From Rhizobiaceae bacterium (GTDB lineage: Bacteria; Pseudomonadota; Alphaproteobacteria; Rhizobiales; Rhizobiaceae), in the NCBI GenBank assembly GCA_017643025.1, contig JAEPOG010000009.1, positions 1 to 50,915 on the forward strand: DNA of 50,915 nt, read 5' to 3'. Made by a program: the position numbers and the translations under genes. Shown piece by piece: positions 16,260 through 25,538 of this stretch. Position 1 is the first letter of the stretch. Every line of letters starts with the position of its first letter. Under the pieces are notes generated by a model, which saw only the letters and a list, made by a program, of their open reading frames with translations, did not search any database and had not been told where the DNA came from.

Positions 16260-17550
16260 CGAACTCGTCGGCCTTGCGGGGATACTGGTCCTTTTCGTTC
16301 TGCTATTCGTGCGGGTGCCGATCGGCATTGCCCTGATAACAGTGTCCGTCATAGGCATCTCGATCATTACAAAGTTCAAGGTCGCCGCCAGTCTGCTTCA
16401 GACCGTGCCCTATACCTTCGTGGCAACCTGGACGATGAGCTCGATCCCCATGTTCCTGTTCATGGGCTACCTGTGCTTTCACGCGGGCATCACCACCGGA
16501 ATATTCAGGGCCGCTCGGCATTTCCTCAACCGGGCGCCAGGCGGGCTCGCTGTTGCCTCCATTTTCGGCTGCGCAGGGTTTGCCGCGGTAACTGGCTCGA
16601 GCGTGGCATGCGCGGCTGCTATGGGCCGCATTGCAATTCCCGAAATGCAGAAGAATCGATACGATCCGGCGCTGTCGACAGGCACGCTCGCCGCCGCGGG
16701 GACAATCGGCGCGCTGATCCCGCCGAGCATCCTCATGATCATCTACGGGACGATCGCACAGGTCTCGATCGTCAAGCTGTTCGCAGGCGGTGTTGCACTC
16801 GGACTGTTGACTGCGTTCATTTACATCGGGACTGTGATGATCCGCGTCTGGCTCAACCCAGCGCTCGCGCCCAAGCTGGATCATCACGACAGGGAGCCAG
16901 CCCTGTCCGTTCTTCTTGAAACCTGGCCGCTGATGCTGCTTCTCGCGGGGGTTTTCGGCGGGCTTTTTCTAGGGTTCTTCACGCCGACGGAAGCCGGTGC
17001 GGTCGGTGCCACACTCTCGCTGCTGGTAGCGATGCTGAAGCGTAGCCTTCGATTCGAAGTGCTGAAATCTGCTGTGCTGGAAACGCTTGTCACGACCTCG
17101 GCGATCATCATCATCACCGTTGGCGCAAGCCTGTTTACAAGACTCATGGCGCTGAGCGGCATTAGTGGTGCCCTTCAGCAATTTGTCGGGATCTGGGGTC
17201 TAGATCCCATCTCGGTCATGTTCGGCATCGCGATCGTCTATCTCCTGCTTGGCATGTTCCTTGAGCCTATCGGTGCCATGCTGATCACGCTGCCGATCTT
17301 CATGCCGCTGGTAACGATGGCCGGTTACGACCTCATCTGGTTCGGGATCATCGTGACGAAATTTCTTGAAGTCGGCATGATCACGCCGCCCGTCGGGTTG
17401 AACGTCTTCGTCATCAAGAACGTCGTGGGCGACAGCATATCCATGACGACGATCTTCCGCGGAATCATCTGGTTCTTCGTGGCCGATCTGATCCTGATTG
17501 CGGCCTGCGTGATTTGGCCCGGCATCATCATGTGGGCAATTCCGGGCTAG
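16252..17550 (+). CDS. dctM: TRAP transporter large permease (DctM family)
   Basis: 432 aa, the usual DctM length, with about a dozen hydrophobic segments. Family landmarks: FLFVRVPIGIALITVS near the start, MFLFMGYLCFHAGITTGIF, GFAAVTGSSVACAAAMGRIA, ALIPPSILMIIYGTIA, FLGFFTPTEAGAVGATLSLL and LEVGMITPPVGLNVFVIKNV. It is the sodium-coupled translocation subunit, working with dctP and dctQ immediately upstream. Confidence 0.93.
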   Translation: MSNELVGLAGILVLFVLLFVRVPIGIALITVSVIGISIITKFKVAASLLQTVPYTFVATWTMSSIPMFLFMGYLCFHAGITTGIFRAARHFLNRAPGGLAVASIFGCAGFAAVTGSSVACAAAMGRIAIPEMQKNRYDPALSTGTLAAAGTIGALIPPSILMIIYGTIAQVSIVKLFAGGVALGLLTAFIYIGTVMIRVWLNPALAPKLDHHDREPALSVLLETWPLMLLLAGVFGGLFLGFFTPTEAGAVGATLSLLVAMLKRSLRFEVLKSAVLETLVTTSAIIIITVGASLFTRLMALSGISGALQQFVGIWGLDPISVMFGIAIVYLLLGMFLEPIGAMLITLPIFMPLVTMAGYDLIWFGIIVTKFLEVGMITPPVGLNVFVIKNVVGDSISMTTIFRGIIWFFVADLILIAACVIWPGIIMWAIPG

Positions 17551-17610
17551 CGCTGCCTGCAGGGACGGCCGCTGCTCTGGGCTGCCACGACATTGCAATG
17601 GAGAAAAACA

Positions 17611-18426
17611 ATGAACCCAGTGCACAATAGCGAATATGACACGATCGCGTTGGATATTGGCGGGCCGATCGCACGGATTACCCTCGACCGGCCTGACAAG
17701 CTGAATGCACTCAATCCCGCAATGCTCGAGGAGCTTCTGGATGCGCTCGCCAAGGTCAGGCGCGCGCCTGGCGTCAACGCACTATTTCTGGAAGGAACCG
17801 GACGCGTGTTTTCCGCCGGAGTCGATCTCGACACACCTTTCTTCATGGAACACGTTGAGGACAAATCAGTCTATTCGGGATCTAGGCTGCTCGACTGGCA
17901 GCATGAAGTCATCACCGCGATTTTCGAACAGGATATTCTGACGGTTGCAGCGCTCAACGGTCACGCCTGTGGCGGCGGCGGATTGGGACTGGCGATGGCA
18001 TGCGACCTTCGCATCAGTGTCCGCACAGCGCAGTTCTGGATGGTGCCGTTGAAGCTCGATGTCATCCAGGATTTCGGTCTCAGCTGGATGATCCAGCGGC
18101 TCGTCGGTCCGTCCCGCGCCATCCAGATGGCGGTGCTTGGCGAACGGGTCGATGCCGAGACGGCGCTGAACTGGGGGCTCGTCAATGAAATCGTCGACGA
18201 CGCGGAGGCACTGGCGTCACGCATGGAAGCGCTTGCGAACCAGATCGGCGATATGGGCACCGACGCGCTCAAGATGATGAAGGTCATTCTTAGAAGCGGC
18301 GAGCGGAGCGAGTTGAGACCGCAGCTTCATATGGAAGCCATCGCCAATGGGCTGAATTTCCAGTCGGACGAATTCGCGCAGAAGAAGAGCGCATATCTTG
18401 CCAGGACAACGGGGGCACGCAAGTGA
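17611..18426 (+). CDS. enoyl-CoA hydratase/isomerase family protein
   Basis: 271 aa from ATG 17611 (GGAG upstream). Crotonase features: ARITLDRPDKLNALNPAMLE, the first oxyanion-hole region RVFSAGVDLD, and the second ALNGHACGGGGLGLAMACDL. The usual catalytic segment reads LKLDVIQDFGLSWMIQRLVG, so the position normally Glu/Gly-rich is changed and the precise activity (hydratase, isomerase or lyase) is open. It lies in the TRAP operon and overlaps the next gene by 4 nt. Confidence 0.9.
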   Translation: MNPVHNSEYDTIALDIGGPIARITLDRPDKLNALNPAMLEELLDALAKVRRAPGVNALFLEGTGRVFSAGVDLDTPFFMEHVEDKSVYSGSRLLDWQHEVITAIFEQDILTVAALNGHACGGGGLGLAMACDLRISVRTAQFWMVPLKLDVIQDFGLSWMIQRLVGPSRAIQMAVLGERVDAETALNWGLVNEIVDDAEALASRMEALANQIGDMGTDALKMMKVILRSGERSELRPQLHMEAIANGLNFQSDEFAQKKSAYLARTTGARK

Positions 18427-19484
18427 ACACGATAGCCACGACCATGCGCGCCATGCGTCTGCACGAGGGCTCGGGTGGGAGTGCCGAACTTCGGCTAGAT
18501 GACGACGTTCCGATCCCGCAGCCGGGGCCGGGCGAGGTTCTGATTGCCGTCAAGGCATGCGGTCTGAACCAGGTGGACCTGCTGACGCGCGATGGCGAGA
18601 CGCCGGCCGAGGTTCCACTGCCGCACATTTCGGGCACTGAGGTCGCCGGCGACATCGTCGCCGTTGCAGACGATGTGGGGGATTGGGCAGCGGGCGACGC
18701 CGTGGTCGTGGACCCGATCATCACCTGTGGCAAATGCGCGGCCTGCCATCGCGGCGATACGAATATGTGTCACACCAGCAGGGTGTTTGGAGTGCAAACC
18801 CACGGCGGCTACGCCGAGTATGCCACCGTGCCGGCCAGACAGCTCTTCCGCCTGCCCAAGAGCCTCAGCTATGCCGAGGCCGCGGCCATTGCCGTTACGG
18901 GGCCGACCGCCTGGCACATGCTGAGACGGCGGGCTGACCTTAGGGTTGGAGAGGACGTGCTGATCATTGCGGCGGGCTCGGGCATTGGTGTGCTCGGCAT
19001 CCAGATTGCGAAGCTCGCCGGTGCGAGGGTCATCGCCACGGCTGGCAGCGAAGAGAAATTGCAGCATGCGCTAGAACTCGGCGCCGATTTTGCGGTCAAT
19101 CACAGGGAGGATGGCTGGGCAAAAACCGCGCGCGGCTTTACCGGCGGACGCGGCGTCGATGTCGTGTTCGAGCATGTCGGCGAAGCGACGTGGGCCGGCA
19201 GCTTGCAGGCGCTGGCCCGCGGCGGCCGGCTGGTCACATGCGGCGGGCATTCAGGTTTCGAAGTCGGTATAAATCTCTGGCACCTCTTCGTGAAGGAGCA
19301 GACGCTGATCGGCTCCTTCGCTGGAACGAAGCAGGATTTTCTCGACATCATGGCGCTCGCCGACAAGTCGGACATGCGGCAGGTGGTTCAGGAGATCGTG
19401 CCATTGAACGACATTCCTAGAGCTCAGCAAATGCTTCGCGACCGGCAGGTTTTCGGCAAGCTGATCGTCGATCCGACGTTGTAG
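18423..19484 (+). CDS. zinc-type alcohol dehydrogenase/quinone oxidoreductase (MDR family)
   Basis: 353 aa, GTG start coupled (GTGA) to the preceding stop. It carries the structural-zinc lobe CGKCAACHRGDTNMC and the Rossmann motif AAGSGIGVLGIQIAK. The catalytic-zinc ligands of classical ADHs are not seen: CGLNQVDLLTRDG and SGTEVAGDI replace the Cys-Ser/Asp and GHE motifs. It is thus more likely an NAD(P)H-dependent enoyl or quinone-type reductase than a zinc alcohol dehydrogenase. Probably a redox step on the CoA intermediate of this pathway. Confidence 0.88.
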   Translation: MNTIATTMRAMRLHEGSGGSAELRLDDDVPIPQPGPGEVLIAVKACGLNQVDLLTRDGETPAEVPLPHISGTEVAGDIVAVADDVGDWAAGDAVVVDPIITCGKCAACHRGDTNMCHTSRVFGVQTHGGYAEYATVPARQLFRLPKSLSYAEAAAIAVTGPTAWHMLRRRADLRVGEDVLIIAAGSGIGVLGIQIAKLAGARVIATAGSEEKLQHALELGADFAVNHREDGWAKTARGFTGGRGVDVVFEHVGEATWAGSLQALARGGRLVTCGGHSGFEVGINLWHLFVKEQTLIGSFAGTKQDFLDIMALADKSDMRQVVQEIVPLNDIPRAQQMLRDRQVFGKLIVDPTL

Positions 19485-19522
19485 CAAGGGCGCATTGTGT
19501 TGGGTTGGGGCGTTAGACCTGC

Positions 19523-20171
19523 ATGACGCATTCGCGCGTCAGCCTGATTACCGGAGCGGCAGCCGGACTGGCGCGCGCGATAGCGATCGCAATGGCCGAT
19601 CGTGTCGACAGGCTGGTCTTGTGTGATGTCGACGGCGAACAGCTTGCAAACACGGCAGACGAACTGCGATCCCTTAAGGCCGAAATCGTTGAACCCACCT
19701 GCGACGTAAGCGATCCCGACGGCGTTGCACACGTTGCAGCAGCGAGAACGCAAGCCTTTGGCGGCCTCGACTGCGCCGTCAACGATGCCGGCGTCGGAGG
19801 TCTCCAGGCTTCGGCTGGCGACTACCCGGTCGTTGAATGGCGTCGTGTCCTCTCCGTCAATCTCGACGGAGTTTTTCTTTCAATGAAGGCCGAGATATCC
19901 GAGCTTCTTCGGTGTGGCGGCGGCGCGATCGTGAATGTAGGTTCCACAGCATCATTGGGCGGCGTCGATATCGTGCCGGCCTATACCGCCTCAAAACACG
20001 GTATCGTGGGACTGACAAAATCTGCCGCCCATGCAAATGCCGATCAGAACGTCCGCGTGAATGCGATTTGCCCAGGCTCGTTTCGCCGTGGTGGTGTTCC
20101 TCTGCTCCGACGCTGCCTCGTTCATCACGGGAGTGGCGCTGCCTGTGGAAGGCGGCAAGCGAGCGCGATGA
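19523..20171 (+). pseudogene. short-chain dehydrogenase/reductase with internal deletion and frameshift
   Basis: The first 180 residues are a normal classical SDR: SLITGAAAGLARAIAIAMAD (a variant TGxxxGxG), CDVSDPDG, VNDAGVGG, the catalytic Ser in VGSTASLGG and Tyr/Lys in YTASKHG, then VNAICPG. After CPG the usual substrate loop is missing. The expected C-terminus (VVFLCSDAASFITGVALPVE) appears at once in another frame, ending at 20171. About 30-40 codons have been deleted. In the original frame the protein would run to 20224 with an unrelated tail. Confidence 0.8.
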
Positions 20172-20190
20172 GCAAGTGGCGCAGATCCCA

Positions 20191-20224
20191 ATTGCTTCTG
20201 GTATTTTCTAATACTAATGCGTAA
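20191..20224 (+). promoter_or_regulatory. degenerate double operator upstream of TetR gene
   Basis: The inner half-sites GGTAT and ATACT are separated by 6 nt, the same geometry as the double operator at 21099-21132 (AGTAT, 6 nt, ATACT). The outer half-sites are degenerate. It lies about 95 nt before the TetR ATG, suggesting autoregulation. Confidence 0.4.
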
Positions 20225-20317
20225 TACATTTTGGGCGCCGGAATGTTTTTCGTTATCAGGTGCATTATCCGCCCGATCTTAGTGCAACACGATCGATTAC
20301 AGGTAATCACGAGGCTT

Positions 20318-21004
20318 ATGAACAAATCGCGCAGAAACGGAACAGCTCTCCGTGACGACATTTTCGCGATCAAGCAGGAGCGGATTCTGCAGGAAGCGGT
20401 CGCGTTGTTTTATGAGAACGGCTACCTGCCGACCAACGTCGACGCGATTGCGCAGCAACTCGGCGCTACCAAGCCGTTTGTCTACTATCACTTCAAGCGC
20501 AAGATTGATCTGCTCGTGGAGATTTGTCGCCGCACGATGCTGGAAGCTTTGGAGGTCACGGAGGATGCCGCCAATCTCGAGGCAGATCCAATCCCCAAGC
20601 TGGCGGATTTTGTTCGGAACTTTACGGCTCTCATTCTCGACCGTTACAAATTCGTCTCGATCTACTTCCGTGAGCAACTCAATCTTCCCGACGACGTCAA
20701 CGAAGATATTTTCATCATGCGCCGGAAGATCGATGTGGCTTTACGCAAGATCCTCAGGGAAGGCCAGGAAGCCGGCGACTTTCATTTCGAAAACACCACG
20801 ATCGCCAGTCAGGTCGTCGCCGGAATGATTAGCTACACCTTCGCATGGTACCAGGACCCCGGTCCTATAGCGAAGGAAGCGATCGCCCGGCAAATGCTCC
20901 AACATGTGCTCCAGTCTGTGGGCGTCGCGCCCGCACGAGCCGATGAAATCAGGGACAGGACAGTCTCCGCTGGGCTCGGTCCAGCAGCGGCAAATTTGCG
21001 GTAA
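20318..21004 (+). CDS. TetR-family transcriptional regulator
   Basis: 228 aa from ATG 20318 (GAGG upstream; the frame is open to 20231). The N-terminal HTH is typical: RILQEAVALFYENGYLPTNV, DAIAQQLGATKPFVYYHFKRK. The larger C-terminal helical domain (FVRNFTALILDRYKFVSIYF, IASQVVAGMISYTFAW) resembles regulators of acyl-CoA metabolism (FadR/PaaR/KstR-like). It lies between the TRAP-linked genes and the acyl-CoA dehydrogenase operon. Matching palindromes before itself, dctP, the dehydrogenase operon and the opposite-strand synthetase suggest it is the local repressor, probably released by an acyl-CoA. Confidence 0.9.
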   Translation: MNKSRRNGTALRDDIFAIKQERILQEAVALFYENGYLPTNVDAIAQQLGATKPFVYYHFKRKIDLLVEICRRTMLEALEVTEDAANLEADPIPKLADFVRNFTALILDRYKFVSIYFREQLNLPDDVNEDIFIMRRKIDVALRKILREGQEAGDFHFENTTIASQVVAGMISYTFAWYQDPGPIAKEAIARQMLQHVLQSVGVAPARADEIRDRTVSAGLGPAAANLR

Positions 21005-21082
21005 GCACCGGCGCGGCCAGCTGCAGCTGCACGCCCACTCGTTTTCCAGTTATTCCCGGCTTGCTGGCGCGGCAAAACACAA

Positions 21083-21135
21083 TTGACTTGCATCGCTCAT
21101 ACCAGTTAGTATTTCCACATACTGACTGGTATATC
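21083..21135 (+). promoter_or_regulatory. promoter and double TetR-type operator of the acyl-CoA dehydrogenase operon
   Basis: Two 14-bp palindromic sites, ATACCAGTTAGTAT (21099-21112) and ATACTGACTGGTAT (21119-21132), are complementary at 13 of 14 positions and 20 bp apart centre to centre. TTGACT (21083) with TTAGTA (21106) at 17-bp spacing gives one possible promoter; TATATC (21130) overlapping the second site is another. Either would be blocked by a bound repressor. Confidence 0.6.
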
Positions 21136-21178
21136 TATCCGATGGGGCGACCCCATAGGGTGGCGGGAGGAGTATGGG

Positions 21179-22342
21179 ATGGATTTCGATTTTTCCAATG
21201 ATCAGCGGGCGTTGCGCGATCTCGTGCGCAAGTTCGTCGAAAGGGAAATGCCGAAGGACGCGGTCGCCAAATGGGATAAGGAGAACGAACTACCGATCGA
21301 ACTTCTCGACAAGATGGCCGAAATCGGCCTCATGGCCGCGACGTTGCCCGAAGAATACGGGGGCACCAATGGCGGCGTCGTGGAAGAGACAATCATTCTT
21401 GAGGAAGTCGCCCGCCACAGCTCGACAGTCGCATTGGCCTACGGGCTGGATGTCTGCTTCGGCGCAGTCACGCTCGAAAGGTTCGGAAATGACGAGCAGA
21501 AAGCGGAATTTCTCCCCAAGCTCGCATCCGGCGAACTGCACTTCGCCCTGTCGCTGACCGAACCGGGCGGGGGGACCGACATTCTGGGCGCGATGAAGAC
21601 CGTCGCGAAGGAAGACGGCGACGACTACGTCATCAACGGCACCAAGGTCTACACGACGGGTCTCAACATCGCATCGTGGATCTTCGTGGTCGCGCGTACC
21701 TCTCGCGATGCCGAGAAGCCTTCAAGGGGCCTGACCGTTTTTCTCGTCCACAAGGACACGCCCGGCATCAGTTTCAGCAAGATCGAGAAGCTGGGGTCGC
21801 GCTTCCTGCATTCCTACGAAGTGGTCTACCAGGACGTTCGCGTCCCTAAATCCTCGATCGTCGGCGAGGTCGAGCGCGGCTGGGGCGCCATCCTCGATAC
21901 GCTCAACAACGAGCGTATCTTCGTCGCGGCCACATGCCTCGGTCTGGCGCAGGGCGCGTTCGAGGACGCTGTTCAGTATTCCAAGGAGCGGGTGGCTTTC
22001 GACAGGCCGATCGGCCAGTTCCAGGCGCTTCAGCACATGCTTGCCGACCGGATGACCGAAATCGAGATGGCGCGGCTGGTTACTTACAAGGCTGCGTGGA
22101 TGCAGGATTCTGGGCAGGACTGTTCCCTGCCGGCAACGATGGCGAAGCTGAGCGCGTCGGAGACGGCGTTCCGCATGACCGATACCGGCATGCGCATTCT
22201 CGCGGGTTATGGCTTCACCATGGAATATCACATGCAGCGCTATTATCGCGATATTCGCCAGCTCATCTTCGCACCGGTCACCAACGAGATGAGCCGCAAT
22301 TTCATTGCTCAGGTCGGTTGCGGCCTGCCGAAATCCTACTGA
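21179..22342 (+). CDS. acyl-CoA dehydrogenase
   Basis: 387 aa, standard length. GGGAGGAG precedes tandem ATGs (21174, out of frame, and 21179). Signatures: FALSLTEPGGGTDILGAMK (FAD/substrate region), SRFLHSYEVVYQDVRVP, QFQALQHMLADRMTEIEMAR, and ILAGYGFTMEYHMQRYYRD with the C-terminal catalytic-type Glu. It introduces the alpha-beta double bond into an acyl-CoA using FAD and passes electrons to ETF. It is the first gene of an operon with the 2-oxoacid dehydrogenase complex. Confidence 0.95.
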   Translation: MDFDFSNDQRALRDLVRKFVEREMPKDAVAKWDKENELPIELLDKMAEIGLMAATLPEEYGGTNGGVVEETIILEEVARHSSTVALAYGLDVCFGAVTLERFGNDEQKAEFLPKLASGELHFALSLTEPGGGTDILGAMKTVAKEDGDDYVINGTKVYTTGLNIASWIFVVARTSRDAEKPSRGLTVFLVHKDTPGISFSKIEKLGSRFLHSYEVVYQDVRVPKSSIVGEVERGWGAILDTLNNERIFVAATCLGLAQGAFEDAVQYSKERVAFDRPIGQFQALQHMLADRMTEIEMARLVTYKAAWMQDSGQDCSLPATMAKLSASETAFRMTDTGMRILAGYGFTMEYHMQRYYRDIRQLIFAPVTNEMSRNFIAQVGCGLPKSY

Positions 22343-22351
22343 GGCAAGGCG

Positions 22352-23314
22352 GTGACCGACAAAATCGAGCTTTTCGAGCGGATGGCACTGATCCGCCAGT
22401 GCGAACTTCAGCTGAATGAAGCCTTCGCGAAAAACCTGTTTCCCGGATACATACATTCCTATCTCGGTCAGGAAGCCTGTGCGGTCGGCATGTGCGCGCC
22501 CTTGTCCAACGAGGACAAGATCGTTTCGACCCATCGCGGCCGCGGGCATTATCTCGCCAAAGGAATGGCGCTTGAGCCGATGGTGGCCGAAATGTTCGGC
22601 AAGGAAACCGGCATTTGCGGCGGCCGGGCCGGCGAGATGCACGCCGCCGATCCGGATCTCGGAATCCTCGGCGGCAACGGCATCGTCGGGGCCGGACTGC
22701 CGATCGCAGCTGGCGCCGCCTATTCCGCGCAGCTGGATGGCACCGGTGCGGTCACCGTGGCCTTTTTCGGCGAGGGCGCCAGCAACAACGGGTCGTTCGG
22801 CGAGACTATGAATGTCGCCGCTGCGTGGAAACTCCCGCTCGTCCTCGTCTGCGAAAACAATCTCTATGCCGAGATGACGCCCTTCTCCGACACGGTCGGC
22901 GAGAAGGACGTCGCCAAGCGCGCTGTAGGATACGGAATGCAGGGCGAGGTCGTCGACGGCAACGATGTCTTGGCGGTGCGGGAAGCAGCCGAGCGCGCCG
23001 TGGAACGGGCGCGCAAGGGAGGCGGTCCCACCCTGCTCGAACTGAAGACCTATCGCTGGGGCGGGCATTTCGAGGGTGACCCACGAAAATATCGCACGCG
23101 CGATGAAGAGAAGGAATGGCAGGAACGATGCCCGCTCCGGCGCTTCCGCGAGAAGCTGATCGAGAGCGGCGAGGCCAAGGAGGCCGAGCTGGACGCTATC
23201 GAGGAGCAGATGAAGGCTGACGTCGCCAAGGCGATCGAAATGGCCCTTGCCGCAGACACGCCCGCCCCTGAGACGGCGCACGATCATGTCTATGTGCCCG
23301 GCGAGGTGGCGTGA
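22352..23314 (+). CDS. TPP-dependent dehydrogenase E1 alpha subunit (acetoin/pyruvate type)
   Basis: 320 aa from GTG 22352, 9 nt after the acyl-CoA dehydrogenase stop. E1-alpha features: HSYLGQEACAVGMCAPL, STHRGRGHYLAKGM, CGGRAGEMH, the TPP-Mg motif FFGEGASNNGSFGETMN, then VCENNLYAEMT and TYRWGGHFEGDP. The short length and these motifs are closer to acetoin dehydrogenase AcoA than to PDH-alpha. With the beta subunit it decarboxylates or cleaves a 2-oxo compound and acylates the E2 lipoyl arm. Confidence 0.93.
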   Translation: MTDKIELFERMALIRQCELQLNEAFAKNLFPGYIHSYLGQEACAVGMCAPLSNEDKIVSTHRGRGHYLAKGMALEPMVAEMFGKETGICGGRAGEMHAADPDLGILGGNGIVGAGLPIAAGAAYSAQLDGTGAVTVAFFGEGASNNGSFGETMNVAAAWKLPLVLVCENNLYAEMTPFSDTVGEKDVAKRAVGYGMQGEVVDGNDVLAVREAAERAVERARKGGGPTLLELKTYRWGGHFEGDPRKYRTRDEEKEWQERCPLRRFREKLIESGEAKEAELDAIEEQMKADVAKAIEMALAADTPAPETAHDHVYVPGEVA

Positions 23315-24288
23315 TGGCCCCCAAGAATTATTGCTGGGCGCTGATCGATGCCATCCGCGAGGAGATGGAGCGGGACGACGATGTCGTCCTCATAGGTGAG
23401 GACGTCGGCGCGGCCGGCGGGGCGTTCGGTGCGTCTCGCGGCTTGCTCGATGCATTCGGCCCGATGCGCGTTCGCGATACGCCCATCAGCGAAGAGATCA
23501 TCGTCGGGCTCGGTGTCGGCGCAGCCATGACCGGCAAGCGCCCCATCGTCGAAATCATGTTCATGGACTTCTTCGGTCTCTGCCTGGATCAGATTTGCAA
23601 TCAGGCCGCGAAGATGCACTACATGTACAACGGCGCCTTCAAGATGCCGCTTGTAATTCGGACTTCCACGGCCGTGGAAATGGGTATCGGGCCGCACCAT
23701 TCGCAATTGCTCGAATCGTGGGTCGGGCACGTCCCGGGCCTCAAGGTCGTGATGCCGTCCACGCCGCGCGATGCAAAGGGCCTGATGAAGGCGGCCATCC
23801 GGGATGACAATCCTGTCGTCTTCATCGAACATCTCGCCTTGCATCGAAACAAGGAAGATATCGACGAGGGCGAGCTTCTCGTTCCGCTCGGCAAGGCTGA
23901 TGTGAAGCGTAAGGGACGCGATGTGACCGTCGTTGCGACGGGCCTTATGGTCGCGCGCGCGCTCGATGCGGCAGAAACCCTTGCGAAAGACGGTATCGAG
24001 ACTGAGGTGATCGACCCGCGCACGATCAGCCCCCTGGATATCGATACGATCGTAGCGTCGGTCGAAAAGACGAACCGGGCGTTGGTCGTAACGTCCTCGA
24101 TGAAGCAGTTCGGCTTTGGCTCCGAAGTATCGGCTGAGATCATGGAACGCGCATTCTTTCACCTGGATGCGCCGGTGCAGCGCCTCACGCCCCCCTTCAC
24201 GCCGGCGCCGTTCGGCAAGCATTTCGACGAGTACCTGAACCCCAATGCGGGCTCTATCGCCGATGCCGTCCGCGCCATGCTGAAGTGA
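23314..24288 (+). CDS. TPP-dependent dehydrogenase E1 beta subunit
   Basis: 324 aa; ATG 23314 overlaps the E1-alpha stop by one base (TGATG). Transketolase pyrimidine domain first (ALIDAIREEMERDDDVVLIG, the TPP-activating Glu in ISEEIIVGLGVGAAMTG), then MHYMYNGAFKMPLVIRT and HHSQLLESWVGHVPGLKVVM, and the C-terminal transketolase domain (EVIDPRTISPLDIDTI). It forms an alpha2-beta2 heterotetramer with the upstream gene's product. Confidence 0.93.
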   Translation: MAPKNYCWALIDAIREEMERDDDVVLIGEDVGAAGGAFGASRGLLDAFGPMRVRDTPISEEIIVGLGVGAAMTGKRPIVEIMFMDFFGLCLDQICNQAAKMHYMYNGAFKMPLVIRTSTAVEMGIGPHHSQLLESWVGHVPGLKVVMPSTPRDAKGLMKAAIRDDNPVVFIEHLALHRNKEDIDEGELLVPLGKADVKRKGRDVTVVATGLMVARALDAAETLAKDGIETEVIDPRTISPLDIDTIVASVEKTNRALVVTSSMKQFGFGSEVSAEIMERAFFHLDAPVQRLTPPFTPAPFGKHFDEYLNPNAGSIADAVRAMLK

Positions 24289-24296
24289 CCGGTGCG

Positions 24297-25538
24297 ATGG
24301 CCAAGGAAATAACCATTCCGAAGCTCGGCCTCACGATGGTCGACTGCACGCTCGTAGAGTGGATGAAGAACGACGGGGACGAGGTTGCCGCCGGGGAGGT
24401 TCTCTACGCGGTCGAAACCGACAAGATTTCGAACGAGATCGAGGCCGAGAGCAACGGCTTCCTGCAACGGACAGCCGAGATCGATTCCGTCCATGGCGTC
24501 GGCTCCGTCGTTGGATTTCTCCACGAGACGAAGGAGCAGGCGCTCAGCGCCGAAAAGCCTTCAGCAGGCGATGTTACGGTGGAGGGAAGTCAACCGGAAG
24601 AAGCGGGCGGAATCGCAACGACAGATGCGCCGCCGAAAAACCCCGTCTCGATGCAGGCAGGGCAGGGGTCCGCCCGACTGTTAATCTCTCCGGTGGCCCG
24701 CGCAATCGCCGACAAGGCAGGGCTTCATGCAAAAGAGCTGAAGCGCGAAGGAAGCGGACCCGGAGGCGCCGTTCTCAAACGGGACGTGGAGCGCCATCTC
24801 CAGACCGCTGTTCCTGCCCGCCCCTCTGAAAAGGCTACTGATTCCGTCAATTCGCGTCCGCTGAAAGGCATGCGCAAGACAATTGCCAAGCGCATGATGG
24901 AGAGCCTGCAGAGCACCGCCCAGATGACGGCATTCGCGCGTGTGGATATGAGCGGGACGGTCAGGCTGCGCGAGGAGCTGGTCGCGCGCGAGGCCGATCT
25001 CGGAATTCGCGTCACCTACACCGATTTCGTCGTCAAGGCGGTCGCGACCGCGCTGTCGCAGATGCCGGGGATCAATGCCGCGATCATCGGCGACGAGATC
25101 GTCGAATGGTCCGACGCGAATGTTGGCATCGCGGTCGCGCTCGTTGACGGGCTGATCGTTCCGGTCATTCACAGGGCCAACCACAAATCGCTGGTCGAGA
25201 TCGCAAGTGAGCGCAGCGCGCTTGTCGACAAGGCGCGAGGCGGTTCACTCTCGGCTGAGGATCTCAGGGACGGCACGTTCAGTGTCAGCAATTTCGGCAG
25301 CTATGGCGGAGACTTCGAAACGCCGATCCTCAACCCGCCGCAATCGGCAATGCTGGGTGTCGGGCAGATTACCGATGAGCCTGTGGTGCGCGACGGCGAG
25401 ATCGTGATCCGGCCGATGATGATGCTCTCCATGACCTTCGATCACAGGCTGATCGACGGGGCCGACGCCGGCAGGTTCAGGGCGCTGCTGCGCTCCTATC
25501 TCGAAAACCCGGCACTGCAGATGGCGGAATTGCGATGA
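24297..25538 (+). CDS. dihydrolipoamide acyltransferase E2 component
   Basis: 413 aa from ATG 24297 (a GTG at 24285 overlaps the previous stop and is possible). Domains in order: one lipoyl domain with the modified Lys about residue 43 (AVETDKISNEIEAES), a flexible linker, a peripheral-subunit-binding domain near residues 120-160 (LISPVARAIADKAGLHAKEL), and the catalytic domain from about residue 190, ending with the active-site His in FDHRLIDGADAGRF. It transfers the acyl group from the lipoyl arm to CoA. E1, E2 and E3 are all in this operon. Confidence 0.94.
   Translation: MAKEITIPKLGLTMVDCTLVEWMKNDGDEVAAGEVLYAVETDKISNEIEAESNGFLQRTAEIDSVHGVGSVVGFLHETKEQALSAEKPSAGDVTVEGSQPEEAGGIATTDAPPKNPVSMQAGQGSARLLISPVARAIADKAGLHAKELKREGSGPGGAVLKRDVERHLQTAVPARPSEKATDSVNSRPLKGMRKTIAKRMMESLQSTAQMTAFARVDMSGTVRLREELVAREADLGIRVTYTDFVVKAVATALSQMPGINAAIIGDEIVEWSDANVGIAVALVDGLIVPVIHRANHKSLVEIASERSALVDKARGGSLSAEDLRDGTFSVSNFGSYGGDFETPILNPPQSAMLGVGQITDEPVVRDGEIVIRPMMMLSMTFDHRLIDGADAGRFRALLRSYLENPALQMAELR

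Noticed and set aside
21722..23287. 521-codon minus-strand frame
   Set aside because: Antisense to the acyl-CoA dehydrogenase and E1 alpha genes, which have full family signatures.
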